Shown here: in pieces, positions 46,700 through 59,189 of the stretch | Position numbering within the stretch: the stretch's first letter is position 1 | Layout: each line of letters begins with the position of its first letter | Assembly (NCBI GenBank): GCA_963978905.1 | Contig: OZ022256.1 | Coordinates: 41,340,001 to 41,404,000, forward strand | Source of the DNA: Trichostrongylus colubriformis | Taxonomy: Eukaryota; Nematoda; Chromadorea; Rhabditida; Trichostrongylidae | Reading direction: 5' to 3' | DNA: 64,000 bases | The notes under the pieces: model-generated | What the model was told of the DNA's origin: nothing | Database searches by the model: none | The model's input: the letters and a program-made list of their open reading frames with translations, nothing else | Program-made: the position numbers and the translations under genes

Positions 46700-48536
46700 A
46701 AACCTCATCAACATGGAAAAGCTTGAAGTGAATGAAAACAGTTTTCTTGAGCCACACTGATAGCCATAGAGGTAACACCATATACTTCTAGGGTTTTTTC
46801 AAGGAGATACTCTACAGTATGTAGCCTCCAATCTTGGAGCAAGTGACTTATGAATAAGGAAAAAGCGACTGACTGAGAGACAAATGCAATAGTAAATCAG
46901 CGTAGCGTTCCCACAGCAACGAGGGAAGGTTGGAGAAAGTTGAGCGTTGCCCAGGTGAAATGGAAACACACTACGGAGCCGCTAATGAAATTCTATTGAC
47001 AAGTGGATTACAGTACAAAGTGCGGAAAAAGCACAGGCAATTGCACAAAGTGTTAGCTTGCTATTAAGAAGGAAGGCATCACCGTGATTTTTGATCGAAA
47101 AAATTGTCACCGGACATTTCTTATTATGTCGCTAGAATTCCATAAAATTCTCCTTGCCTCGTGCACGAAGATGGCGAAAGCCGGTCGATTATTCCGTCTT
47201 GAGCATTCTGAAGCATAAGCCGGGCATATCTTCAAAATTCAAACGATTCTTTCAACCCTACGCTTACAAAGGCCAGTGGGCGAGTTGCGCGACTATCACC
47301 GACCAACTGCAGATGCTTCCATTCGCTGTCTTTGTCATTGTTTGAGCTAAGATCATGAAATATGTGGGACATATTGTGAAGTGTTTGTTGGAAATGGCCA
47401 TCGATTTATTCGAACTCATGGTGATATCACCTTTCCCTTTGGCATGGTAAAGCTTTACCAAGAGGTCAATGCTTCCGCCGCATACTGTATGTCTCGTCTT
47501 GAGGGAATTGGACTGATCAGCGCATGGTTTGAGACCCCTGCGTCAACAAATACTACTGTGAAGGCTCCAGTAAACAATTCATTTTGAGTCACTATGTTGT
47601 CTCTTCCCACCTGCCAGCATAATAATACACGAAGCTACAAACTGAAAAAAAGATCTCACCAACCCTTGTTGGTTTCTATGGTTTCGCAGCTGCTTACATG
47701 CTCCCGCTACATGGCAGCATCGCTTTCACTTTTTTAGCAATGCAGAACCCCGTGATTCAAGGATTTCCAACTGTTCATGGCTAAGAGACTTCAGAGACTT
47801 CAGCGATCTCACCCCACTTCCGTGACAAAGTCGGCACGTCACTGTTGTATGCCGGATGAGCAGCAAAACTTTTGACTACGCGAACAGGCACCATCCACTG
47901 GCGCCCGGTCACTTCACAGTGGGACCAGCAAGAATTGATGCACGCGGCGACGCGATTCGCTTGGCGCAGCGATCCAGTTCCAGTGTACTGCCGCGCACCT
48001 CAGATTACCCATGCTGCAGTGTGCGGAGTGACGGCCACATACGAGAGGGCAACAAAATTAGCGAGCCGTATCAAGGAGGAAAGTAGGTGGATCACACAAC
48101 AATGGGAAACCGATTGAAGATTCGTTTTTTTTATTGAGGCCTTGGGAAAGGTTTTCATTCTTAAACCCTTATGATTCCGAAAGGTCTCAGACATTGCTCA
48201 TCTTGTTTTAGGAGTACTGAAGACTGGCGGAGAGGAGGCGTTGATAAAAAAGACGTCAGCCTGATGTACCATCAAGTGGTACACCAAGCTTTTCTTTCAT
48301 CTTTTGACACAGGCTGCGGTGATCAACCCTGACCCTGGTTTCCCTACTGTAAAAATAGGGTGACTAAAATAAAACCGAATGGTTAAAAACTCTGGCTTGT
48401 AAATCATTACTGCATTGCGATGAAACATATGAACACTTCCACTCAGACTCGAACAGTAATACGAGGGTAAGGTGAATGATCGCGGGCGATGCGTTAGCTG
48501 TATTAAAGAAATGAGCAAAATTCATGGGCATATATA
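46700..48536. other. Gene-free stretch 5' of the TTL gene
   Basis: Plus-strand open stretches at 47154-47345 and 47381-47587 have no recognisable domain and no supporting splice pattern, so I do not call them genes. Confidence 0.4.
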
Positions 48537-48753
48537 TTAGGTGTATGCAAATAAATGACCGTTATGTGATATCCTCAACTACGCAGCCTTTTTTCGGCGC
48601 TGTTTCACAGCTCCAGTCAACCTGAATATACTATCTTATAAGTCTTGCTCAGCCCTTTCCAGTTCACACTTCGTTTGGTGGCCTTTGGTAACAGGTTTTT
48701 TACAGGCTCTGAAATTCATAATGGAAAGGACGGGTTTCGCATGATCATGCTTC

Positions 48754-49990
48754 ATGAGTTCAAACTGGGTCACTCCACGGCCGGCCGAAGCCATTTTGAA
48801 CCTCAGCCGTGCGTGGGGCCAGGAGTCCCCTGCCGAAAGAACTGTGCACCGCTGGTTTGCGAGGTTTGCTTCTGGAGACTATAATCTTTAAGATGAGCGG
48901 CATCAAGGTCGACGATCATCGCTTGACGACGAGGATTTGAAGGCCACCGTAGAAGCAAATTCGGAAACAACCACAGCAGCGCTGGCAGAGAACCTGGGTG
49001 TTCACCACAGCACATTTTCAAGACACCTCGCTAAAATGAGAAAAGTGAGGAAACTTCAGAAGTGGATTCCACATGATCTCATCGATGCCCACCAGTACGC
49101 ACGTTATGATACTTGTTGTAACTTACTTAATCTTTGGAAATCGGACCCTTTCCTTGAACGCCGCCTAGGTGTAGATGAAAAATTGGTTATGTACGACAAT
49201 AAGAAGCGTGGATATGTTTGGGTAGACAAAAGTTCCCCTCCCACAGTCTTCCCCAAGCCAGATTTAAAAGGATAATGATAAAGTTTTTGGCGTTAATCAA
49301 TCCCTTCTGTGGGATGCGCCGCACATTCTAGTTCCATTCAGAATCGTGATGGCTGGTGAATATGATGTGGCCTATACAATGACTTGCGGTGGCCAGCCGA
49401 TGTACAAGTCAGTGCTTTCATCCTCCCAGACGAGTCTGGTACCAATTTACCGACCCCGGAGGGATTGAAGGCTTGGTTGACCCGGGCGGGCGTTGATGCG
49501 GGATTTCATCCCCGCACCATGAGAGGGGGGCGCGCCACCTGTCACTACACCACCTCCGCCCCAAGCCACATTTACACCCTAAAAAAGTGCTGCTCACTGT
49601 TTGGTGGTGTTGTAAGGGAGTAATCCACGTTAGCCTGCTGCAACGTGGTCAGACCATCACAGCACAGTCCTATTGCCGTGATTTGGTTCTGTTGTATGAA
49701 AAGTTGCAAAAACTATGGCCGGCGCCGACAAACAGAAAGGGTCCTATCCTGTTGCACGATAACGCAGAACCCCACACTTCGCAAGTTACCCGGCAAAAAC
49801 TGATGCAGTTAGGCATCGAGACTCTCCCTTACCCCCTTATTCCTCAGACCTTTTCCCAACCATTACCACCTTTTCCGGGTTCTCGATGCAAACCTGCGTC
49901 AGAAGGAGTTCGCCGATACGATGCAGGTTGATAATGCCATTGTTGACTTTATTAATTCTCGCAATCCAGAATTTTACCATGATGGCATAC
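48754..49990 (+). pseudogene. Mariner transposase, frameshifted and interrupted
   Basis: Recognisable blocks in order: HEFKLGHSTAG (N-terminal helix-turn-helix), RSSLDDEDLKATVEANSE, LGVHHSTFSRHL, a first catalytic Asp in LGVDEKLVMYDN, then after the insertion TPKKVLLTVWW, the second Asp in LLHDNAEPHTS, and a PPYSSDLFPT block for the third. The reading frame changes several times and contains stops, so it is dead. If the insertion is skipped, the sequence across 49250-49590 reads PKPHLHPKKV, the expected mariner sequence. DD34D spacing cannot be stated exactly because of the shifts. Confidence 0.88.
49267..49574 (+). mobile_element. Insertion inside mariner, tyrosine-recombinase-like frame
   Basis: Flanked by a 16-bp direct repeat with one mismatch (CCCCAAGCCAGATTTA at 49251-49266, CCCCAAGCCACATTTA at 49559-49574), so it is an insertion with a target duplication. 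The right half is GC-rich. A plus-strand frame over 49384-49560 contains LKAWLTRAGVDAGFHPRTMR then GGRAT, which resembles the H-x-x-R region of tyrosine recombinases such as those in DIRS-like elements. This is a resemblance by eye only; the fragment is too short to be functional. Confidence 0.5.
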
Positions 49991-50127
49991 TTCCTCCACC
50001 AGATCGTTGACAAGGTTGTGTAGATTCAAATGGTTTTTATTTCGACGAATAAACTTGTGTCTGAGCGGAGTTATGGTGTTTTGAAAAAGTGGTCTGTTTC
50101 GGCCATTTATTCTGCATACACCTAATA

Positions 50128-52253
50128 CATATATATCATGCCAGAAGGGTCCGTACCCGTTGCAGCAGAAGCAGACACTGTTTTTGTTTTGATTGTTTTA
50201 AAATAACCACAAAAAATATGGTCAGTGCTCGTTATTTACCCTTTTACTTGGAAGATCAATAATCGAACAATCAAAACTTCATTCAATGAACCACGCTCTG
50301 TGTAGAAAACCTGTCTACTTGAGTATGCATAATAAGGAAAAAACAAACAAAAGTTCGAAATGAAGCTTTGAACATGAGCTACAAGGTTGTGACACGACAT
50401 CGTGTCACATGGTCCCACCAACGCGGCCAACATGGTGTGGCACGGCGTCGTGTCACGTGATCGTCAATGGGTTGAATACAGATTGTATTTATTGTGTTGG
50501 AGGCTAGGTTTCCACCGTTTTCCTTCGATAGAAAATTGAGAACTTCACTACAAGTACTATATGAACATGGGGATTAACCGGCTCTGTACTCCACGTCGAT
50601 GCTCACAATCTCCGCGTATCTCTCGGCCCAGTGTGGAGCCGTATAACGAAACATCGAGTGGTCTGGGCTCGAAAATGTTGTTGGACCTGCTTTCAAAGTG
50701 CCGGCTATACCCCCTTAACTTTGAATGGCAGCTGATGGACAACGCAATTATACACAGGGTGGTTTCAAAGTATGGTCCGGTAATCGTCCACTCATAAAAT
50801 GGAAGGAGGGCACAATGTTTTGCAATGTCAGAGGCAAAGAACAATGAACAATGAACTGTAAAAGGACAATCGTGCAACAAATAGTTCCAAAGGATTGCCA
50901 TTAGCCACATTGCGAGCTTTTAGCGTTGTGCAAAGCGTGCTACGGCACCTTTGGCGCTACTGGAAAATAATTGCACACGAGCTATTTCGTGAACCATCTG
51001 TGGAAGGACTTCATTGGCCGCAAGAGCCATGCCTTGTAGAAGCCGTAAAATTTTTTAAAAAAGATAGACCCCCCACTCTTGAGGCATGAGTGCACGGTTA
51101 GCGCGCTACATTTGTTGCAGTTGAGAGCAGATGTTAAGATGTTTTATGTTAAGAAGCTCTTTAGGAATTGGCATACTTTTCTTTGTAGCCATCCTCTACT
51201 ATCGTGTGATTAGCGGAGTATGATGGATTCTGTTAAACCTCCCTGCCGAACCTGTGAAGAGCAGATCCGCTATCTTTGCTGTGTGAGGTTGCCCGTGGTA
51301 CAGCAGAATGACTCAGCCTATTATTCTCGGTCGTCTTATGCTCATCACAGCTCATTGAAACGAAGTTTTTCTTTCGAGCCATCTTCATTCCAAACTTTTT
51401 CCGATGCTGTTGACCTCCCATGCCACTAAAAGCAAGTCATAGATTTCAGGGAATGGAATGCTTTTTCACTCTCGACATAGAGCTCTTGAGCTCTCCTCGC
51501 ATCTGCACTCCTAACAGGAAAGACTCTTTTGAATGGTTTATTATCGTTGGTATCATCGCTCGAGGTTTGGAGTCAAAACGATCAAGTAGAAAACGGTTGT
51601 TTCGGCCTCCTACCTGAAATCGGATCTTATCGAGGCTTAACTGTTGGCTGTACATGTGTTTAGATTCCAGATTAGGTTAACATCCATACTTTTCTCTATC
51701 ACTTACCTCTTACTCACTTCCGAAACTTATGAAAACTCAGCGAAAAGCAGAACAGGGTTCATTTATCTGTTTCCTTGGTTTACACCTCAGTCTCGATTTG
51801 TACGCATCTGAAGTGATGCGGAGGACTTCCAAAGCTAGCAGACCAAACTCAGTAAACATGGGATCAGCCTATACCGACTTTTCCAAATGTTACTATTGGC
51901 AATATGTAGTACTATCGAGATTTGATATGAAAGCGTCCAGAAAGTATCGCTGATAGGAAAGAATGAAACCAAGGTTTTGCCTTTGAATGCAGAAGAGCAG
52001 TCAACCGTACTCGTTAAACATGTCGAGCGAGTTCGCAGTTTCAAACCACATCATTTTAGTGAACGCGGAATCTTCTGATTACATTAACCAGACAGAAGCG
52101 TTTAGAAGTTATACATATTAACGTTATCGAAATGAGATGGAGGAAGGGTTCATTGAACAATTAGCTCACCGCTGACCATCGTCTCAAGCGTAAAGGGAAC
52201 TGATGGAAATCATTTCTGTGACTTCGTACGTCACAAAGATTTATGTCAATATA
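50128..52253. other. Mostly gene-free stretch
   Basis: Apart from the candidate exon at 51446-51613, no coding region is recognised. Near 50396-50455 the strings ACGACATCGTGTCACATGGTC and ACGGCGTCGTGTCACGTGATC form a close duplicate. Confidence 0.4.
51446..51613 (-). CDS. Candidate terminal exon, unrecognised
   Basis: On the minus strand a good acceptor (GATTTCAG) is followed by 55 open codons and a stop. The peptide begins VGGRNNRFLLDRFDSKPRAM and ends VKKHSIP. Composition looks protein-like, but I recognise no domain and could not find upstream exons with confidence (a mariner element lies at 52254-53157). It may be a chance frame. Confidence 0.25.
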   Translation of the reverse strand, partial: VGGRNNRFLLDRFDSKPRAMIPTIINHSKESFLLGVQMRGELKSSMSRVKKHSIP

Positions 52254-53157
52254 TTAGGTTGATTCATAATAAATCGGACAAATTGACCAATTTTTATCAT
52301 TGTCGTACAACTTTTTTACGACAACAGGGATTCACTTGAAATATACTCCATCTTTATCGATGACCTTCTGCCACGGTATAGGCAGATCATGGATGCCCTT
52401 GCTCCAGAAGGCCGGAAGCTGGAGCTCGAAGAAGTTGCCGAGTGCCGCCTTGACCAGTTGGCCTTTCGCGAGTTTTGAAGCCTTGGCCGTCCAGGTGGCG
52501 TTGGCTGTGGGAGAAAAGGTGGAAATCTGAAGGGGCCAGGTCTGGGGAGTACGGTGGGTATAGAAGTACGGTCCAACTACGACAGCAGCTCGGCCTTGGT
52601 CGATCTTGCGAAGTGCGGTCTGTGGAAGTAGACACGTTGTCGTGCTGGAAGTAGACATGTGACCGCCGCCGTAGCGAACTTTGGACATTGGCCTTCAATT
52701 CTCGTAATTGACGAACGTAGACGTCGGCGGATACTGTGGTACCTTCATCGAGCAGCTTCCAGTACTCTACGCCGTGTACGCTCCCCCAACCGCGGTTTTC
52801 GTCTTCGATGGAATAGTCGCCTGACGCAAACTTCGAATGCTACAACTACAGCGTACTTCTGCCGGGGGCATGCTCCTTGTGAACTTCTATCAGACGTCTG
52901 CCGATATCCGCGGGTTCCTGGCCAGATAGCGATATAAATAGTATGACGTTGCGGATGTGGTCTCTGGACCGCTTGAAATCGTGCGGCATTGTGGCGGAAT
53001 GAATTTACTTTGGAGTGATTATTTTGTGGTACTTTGAAGAGCTTTTCATACTCATTCCAACGATACCTTGCGCGTCCATTTTCGTTAATTCGTTACTGAG
53101 TTATGATCTCTAGAAATCATCACTACCATTTGTCCGATTTATTATGAATCAACCTAA
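52254..53157 (-). mobile_element. Mariner deletion derivative with perfect 30-bp ends
   Basis: Both ends read TTAGGTTGATTCATAATAAA and continue identically for ten more bases; TA flanks are at 52252-52253 and 53158-53159. On the minus strand the helix-turn-helix end (KFASGDYSIEDENRGWGS) is followed directly by the middle domain (YFQHDN with the second catalytic Asp) and by YPPYSPDLAPSDFHLF with the third. The part with the first catalytic Asp is missing, the length is 904 bp rather than about 1.3 kb, and there are frameshifts. So it is a non-autonomous deletion derivative that keeps perfect ends and could still be mobilised in trans. Confidence 0.93.
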
Positions 53158-53799
53158 TAGTTAAGCCGACCCTTGCGCACGATTCTATGTTTTTAAAACA
53201 ATGTCGGTATAGCAGTCTGAGGGGCTACGAAATTGAGAGCTCCAAAGTTGAATTCAAAGTGTTCTGCATGTTCTATACATCCGAAGGTAATCACAACGGA
53301 AAAGATCAGTCACATCTCGCGACTCTTATGATTGGAGCAATGAGTCCGTGGGAATATGAAATTCAACGGTCGATGCATCACTATAGAAAAATTATGGCCA
53401 AAACATACCGCACATTACAAGAAAAAAGCGCCTAGAGCTCTTCGTGAAATTTCATATGATTCTGAAATCGCGCTCAAGATTCTACGTAGTGAATGTGCTA
53501 GGTACAGGTCATATCAGTAGAGCGTGGCCCATGGATCAGGTTGTTAACGCGACGATATGAGAGCACGCATGGTAGTTGTCCGCCGAACGATTGATTTCGG
53601 CCGTTTTTTCTTCCAATTTCGTTACTGTTCTGCTAAGCGACGTCTGTTTTCGACGAGGGAAGCGATTTTTAATGCAACAAACTCGATTTGAAAGTTACGA
53701 CTTTATCAAAAGTAAAAAAAAAGCGAACATGAACACAAAGCGAACATGAACAAAAGAGAGCATAAGCGATGAAATGAAATCTCAGCCTGCATGCTTCAG

Positions 53800-54420
53800 G
53801 TGGTAGCAGACGAGGATGAATCGCAACTGTCAGGCACGGAAATGAGCGCAGGTGATGATGATGATGTCGAAAGATGTGAACAGCCATATGATTTCTATCC
53901 TGGAATGGTGAGCTTTACTGAGACACCGAATATGAATGCGAAATATTAGCTATTAATTTACAGATAGATGAATAGAGAATGATGAAGAGTATGATTCCGC
54001 GGCATCGATGGGTATGGATGAAGCCACACTCAAGAAGACTGACCCAGTAGACCTAGACAAGTACTATTCAGTGGCAAGGAGACTGCTGATGCGGCTTTCG
54101 ATTTTGCCCTCAGTGTGGCAGTAGGCTGTGTGGTACGGAGCTAAATGCTGTCAGAACCACCACCAAAAAGAATTTCATTTGTGGTAACTGTCGTGAAAGT
54201 CAGCCGCGAGTGCAACGATAGGAGAGCCAATTCCGTACGGTGGCGCACCAAAAGGAGAAGACGTACAGAGGCAACGTGGCACCTTCAGTATATAGAAGCT
54301 GAAGCGTTGGGCTCTAGAGCTAAGTTTGACTTTTCCTCAGACTGGATTTTTGTATGGACCCGGCCTTCTATTGCGAGTGTTTATAAGTGGCACAAGGACG
54401 TATCGGGCCTATGACAGTTG
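53800..54420 (+). pseudogene. Acidic exon and zinc-ribbon relic, possibly a transposase
   Basis: A plus-strand exon-like stretch at 53800-53907 (acceptor TGCTTCAG, donor ATG then GTGAGC) encodes an acidic peptide (VVADEDESQLSGTEM, then GDDDDVERCEQPYDFYPGM). Downstream, in changing frames with stops, come LKKTDPVDLDKYYSVARRLL, then a four-cysteine ribbon CPQCGSRL followed by KKNFICGNCRES, and finally a RPSIASVYKWHKDV-like block. The ribbon resembles the one at the start of ISXO2/Merlin-type transposases, which are abundant in strongylid nematodes. The DDE catalytic part is not recognised. Clearly broken. Confidence 0.4.
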
Positions 54421-54444
54421 TGCTCACTCGGCTCTCATCGAGAT

Positions 54445-54610
54445 GACGAAGCTAGTGTTTCATATGAAAGTATAACATCGTTCAGGGGTAGATTATCACA
54501 TCACTGTATACAATTACTATGATCACAGACGAAGCGAGCGTTCCATATGAAAGTACAACATCGTTCAGGGGCAGATTATCACATCACTGTATACAATTAC
54601 TATGATCAAA
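54445..54610. repeat. Tandem duplication, 83-bp unit, two copies
   Basis: GACGAAGC-AG-GTT-CATATGAAAG recurs 83 bases later, followed by ACATCGTTCAGGGG, GATTATCACATCACTG and TACAATTACTATGATCA in both. Only a few substitutions separate them. Confidence 0.85.
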
Positions 54611-55129
54611 CACTTCTCTTTGGAGATGAGAGCGGGAGGATGAAGGTAGAGAGACTTTGCAGGGCAGTTTCCTTCGTTGGGTGAATTCGATGGGCACTTC
54701 TATCACGACACTGACGACAGATAGAAGAAAGGCAGTGGAGCACTACTGAGGGAAATGGAACCCAAAGATGGCGCTATTCGTTGGTACTACGACGGATGGC
54801 ATCTCACGAAGTGGTTTGGCATTAAGCTTAAAAAGGCGAGATGATGAAGCGGGTTGAAACCAGTGACAGTAGGAGTTTCGCGGATTCCAGTTTTCTGAAG
54901 AGAAGCAATGCGCAAAATTGCAGTGTGGACCTTTAAAGACGCATCTGTGAAGTTCAATGGAGATGGGTATGCAAGAAGAAAGTGCAGGTGTTGGAATCCA
55001 TGAATGGCTTGAGTTCGAATTTACCAAATAAGGACAGAGAGGAGAGAGAAGAAGGAACTATGAAAATGCTGTCCTGTTCTCAAGCCGTCTTTCCAACGAG
55101 ATGTGCCTACGTACAGTCATTCCCGGGGT

Positions 55130-56390
55130 ACGTCGCGTTGTGAGTCGAAAAACCGGTGGACAGGATTTACTGCAAAAAGGAGGTGTTCTAGTACGTTGTT
55201 GCTGTCTTGAGGATGGATGTCTTGATGATTTCACGCTACGTTTAGGCCACATATCGACGTACCAGTATTACACGATGATCACTACGATGATATGACAACG
55301 ATGACAAACGAAGTGCCGAAATTGTTGAGAAGGCTTCCGCAGAGCATTCATGGTAAAGAACATTTCGAGGATGTGCTCGTTCGCTACCGCGCAAAGTTGG
55401 AAAGATAGAACCGCAGTGGGTGACAAGAACAACATCGACAGCAACATAAAACAAGGATTTCAGACATAGGTAGTAAAATAAAACAATTGGGAAAGAAAAT
55501 ATAAAAGAAAATATATATTCATCACACAAGGTTGACTCATGTGGAACAAAAAAAAAGCTTCTATCGATTAAAACAACCAGCGAGAGAATCGTGGTGAAAA
55601 AACATGGTTTGTGACCAACGCATATACAGAAGAAAAGTAAAGTAAACAAGACAGAATAGGATGGGATGGCATACGCTCTACGGAACCAAGTAGCTGTCTA
55701 TAGTAATTCTGAAGGCTTCGACACTATTAGGAATTGTCTCAATTCGATTCAGTTTAAAGTAGTCAGTTTTGGGTCCGATCGTGAAGAAGTGGTGCCGTAA
55801 TCTGTGCTTAGCACGGGGGCTACGCCTTTCAGGAACCCACCTCAAATAAGGAAAAAAGATGATAAAAGGTCATCTATTGTCGACTTTCCCATGTGAGACC
55901 CAAAGATAGAACAATTTCGTATCCCTTTCTTCAGCCAAGTGTGATAGAATGCATAGGATATGGCATATGGTAATGGTTGCAAATGTGAACTGGTACCTAA
56001 AGTTCTTGTTTCATGTCCCTTTCGGTGTTGTTATTGTCATCCAGATCACGTGCGGTTCCATCATTCAACTCTGCCAAGCAGCAAACGAGTACCTCCTCGA
56101 AGATCTCCTTCCGCTACAAATACTCCACGGAGACTTTTCAACAACTTTCGATCCAGGAGGTAATTCCGCTGCACCTCGTGAGCTCGCAAGGTGTTCATAT
56201 GCATCGTGGCCAACATCGTATAATACAGGTACGTCGTTATGGCGCTGAACACGTAGTGTAATTTCATCAAGAAATCGATCCTCAAGATAGATAACAATGT
56301 CCTGAAACATCTCCCTCCTGCAGCGGATCCTGTCCTCCTATTACCACGTTTTTCAATTCACAAACCGACGTACCTCGGAGGGACTAGCTA
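55130..56390. repeat. Diverged inverted duplication
   Basis: About 55130-55470 read on the plus strand resembles about 56390-56015 read on the minus strand. Translated fragments align: LEDGCLDDFTLRLGHI versus LEDRFLDEITLRVQRH, then a D-VPVLYD-type segment, then a KLL-SLP-S...VL-YRAK-E-like end. Both copies carry frameshifts. A loop of about 550 bases separates them. It may be a foldback element or two copies of one unknown gene fragment. Confidence 0.6.
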
Positions 56391-59189
56391 CAGATAGGGA
56401 CCACTTCTCGCAGTCTCTGATAGGTCTTGCTAAGAAGGCCCAGAGTTTGCGGACGTGGCCCCTCCAGTTGTCCATGCCGGTACCTTCGATAAACTCCTGC
56501 GATCTCCCCCAAAAAAGTAGAATTGATGTAATTGGGGTTGCCGTTGCTAGAGAATGAGCAGGGCCACTCATGAATGTCCAACGCACGCATCAAGCACGTG
56601 TTAAATAAATGAAGCGTTGAGTGCCTTCGTGCATATCTAGCTCCAATGAACTCCACGGATGCGCCTTCAAAGGCTCAATCCACACTGCGATTGGCTCGCA
56701 TTGCTTCTCTTTGGAAAGCTGGCATCTGGGAAACTCCTAGTGTCACTGGTTCACTTAGTTACCTCACCTTTCTGAGCTTGTTGCCAAGCCACTTTGTGAA
56801 ACGTCATCCGTCGTAGTACTGACAATGTCCAACTTTGAGTTTTCGAGGAGGTCCAAATTCGAGTTTGATTTCTCTCAGTAATGCTCCAATTCCTGCTTTC
56901 TTGAAAATCAGTGATACTCCGTGTTTCTATCTGTCGTCAGCGTCGTGACATAAAACAAGAAACAGACATGCCCACCAAATAAAAACAAAAACTTCGAAAA
57001 ATATTCAAAAAAGGTTAGTGTATTAATATTGGTTGTGTGATTCGTCTTGCCTCTACTCATAGCGACCACTGTGTTTTCCATCAACCCCCGAGGCTCATCG
57101 GTGATTTGGGGTGATGGAAAACAAGAGAATATTTTGAAAAAGGTGAAAAATGGCGAAAACGTCGTAAAGAGAAATACTGAATTAATAAAACTGAGCAAAC
57201 ATAAAATAAAACAAGATACATTAAACTAGAAGAAGACTGACTTTACTGGAAAAAAAATCGAGAAAAAGACTACACAGTGTAGACTAGAAAAATGAAAGTA
57301 TGGAAAAGGTAATAAGGAGAACATATCGACTTTATATAAAAGGACTAGGTCAAAAGATAGAAGTATTTTAAGAACAGTTACATAAAACAACTATAGAAGG
57401 CAAAGATTTTTGAGAAGGGATAACAATTAAATTAGAGTTGAGATGAGAGTAGAAATGGGAAAAGAAGTGTGAATATATAGGAACACAAATATGAGGAAGG
57501 AGTGAAATGTGAGCAAAAGAATGTATAAAAGAATATGAAATTGGTATAAGAGCTAGATGTGGAAGAGAAAGGTTAACACGGAAACCATCAGTGTACAAAA
57601 AGGAAACTAACTGCAAGGGAAATACTGTTTCGAAACAAAGGAGAGTGTATAGGCACAATTCAAAAGTGAGAAAAACTGTCTGATACTAAGACACGCAGCG
57701 AAAACATACCGCAATAACGAGGAACTGGGCCGCGTCTGCTAACGCCTGCCATTATGCTACGTGCAACGTGAAATCTATATTAAAAAGTGGTGGTTAGGAA
57801 AGAGAGCATGTAAAGGTCGGAAGAATGAGGGATTAATTGAAGTTAACCAAATGTCCCCTTTTCCAGTACCTTGTTGACAAAGGTCTTTCTGTAAACGCCT
57901 ATTAAACTGAACTTGAGCGCAATGAACTTATTTTTGTGAATGCATTTAAGAGTATTTGTAGTTGTAGAATTTCTTTTGTCCATTACGTCGTAGGGTGTCT
58001 ATCTTCCGTTAGCTTATCAATAGAAATTTCTCTTGAGGTTCAAGTAAAAGCTATCCTACGGGTTTCATTATAAATAACAGACGCTGTGTTGTAAGTGGAG
58101 ATGTTAGTATAACTAAGGGGGAATCGGATGACTTTGAAGGCTTATTAAGTGACAAATCAAGGTAGTTGCTGTGAGTGTTGGACATGTGGGTTTTTTTGAG
58201 AACCAGTTTATTCTTATATTGTTAATGAATCATTCATATATTTGTATGGTAAGAGCAGTTTATTTTTATCGAGTTTTCGAACTCATATGTTTTTGCAAAC
58301 TTGATTTCATGTATGATATGGTGAGATCCGCCAAGAACGAGCTAGAGTTACCACATTGCAGAACCCCTTCTATCTGCTTGAACGAATAGTTTGCAGAATA
58401 GCAGAAGCTTCATTCCAATAAATAATCTATAAGGTATAATATTATACATCCGATCTGTGGAAGGTGTAGCTATTTTTACGATCTTTGCCATCTGTGTAGA
58501 ATACTTTGTATTCGTTGGAAGCTACTAGTGATCTGCTAGAATTTTTGAAACATATTTCACATCTTTTTGATATTTTCACTAATGCTGTTATGTTTCAAAT
58601 TTGTGAACGTATTCGCAAAGTCCGCAATATAAATTCTTACATATATTCGTATAAAACAAGTAGGTTTTCATAGTTCCAATCCAATTTGCATTGTCGTAGT
58701 GTAGCTAATAAAATGCTTCCTAAAATACGCAAAGATGGTATGAAGTTCTTTGACGAGAGGTTCCTTGCTACTATTGCAAGCTCTTGTTATGACTCTAAAC
58801 CTGATCGTCTTTCTGTGCAGTTCGAGAAGAGCGTAAATGAGTGGGAGATCTGCGTTACCATCCCTACTGAGCCCATTGTTATGTTGAAGGAATTACATTG
58901 CAAAGAATCAAGCTTAAGAATCTTTCTAAACATAGCCGATACATTAGTACTGAACACTGAACAGCTCTCAGAAATAGCATGCTAGATCCTAATCAAAAAC
59001 TCACAAAGTTGAAACCCGAGACTTTTCTAGGTTTCGCATCGGAAAGAAGTGATTTCGGAGCTACTACGTGCATGCAACTACATTGCTTTCCATATCTATA
59101 GATTTTTGATTATCGACGTTCCTCTGAAATCTACAAGGCTGTGATGATTATCAGTAAACTTTTGGTACCAGAGTTGACTAGATAAAGTC
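56391..59189. other. AT-rich stretch without recognised genes
   Basis: Between about 57100 and 57720 the plus strand is strongly purine-rich with many AAA and GAA runs. A 99-codon plus-strand frame at 58686-58985 has no recognised domain. The minus-strand segment at 56656-56390 continues upstream of the inverted duplication and has mixed-frame protein-like fragments. Confidence 0.4.

Larger units (their letters stand above)
48537..50125 (+). mobile_element. Mariner element, 1.59 kb, inactivated
   Basis: Inverted ends TTAGGTGTATGCA-AATAAATG (left) and TTAGGTGTATGCAGAATAAATG (right, read inward), flanked by TA (48535-48536 and 50126-50127). It encodes a decayed mariner transposase on the plus strand and is split by a 308-bp insertion. 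Size without the insertion is about 1.28 kb, normal for mariner. Confidence 0.93.

Noticed and set aside
47154..47587. Two plus-strand open frames as a small gene
   Set aside because: No recognisable domain, no consistent splice link, and the opposite strand is equally open.
51446..51613. SH2 domain remnant
   Set aside because: A vague resemblance (FDS...II-H) was not enough; the conserved Arg and Trp positions are missing, so it is listed as unrecognised.
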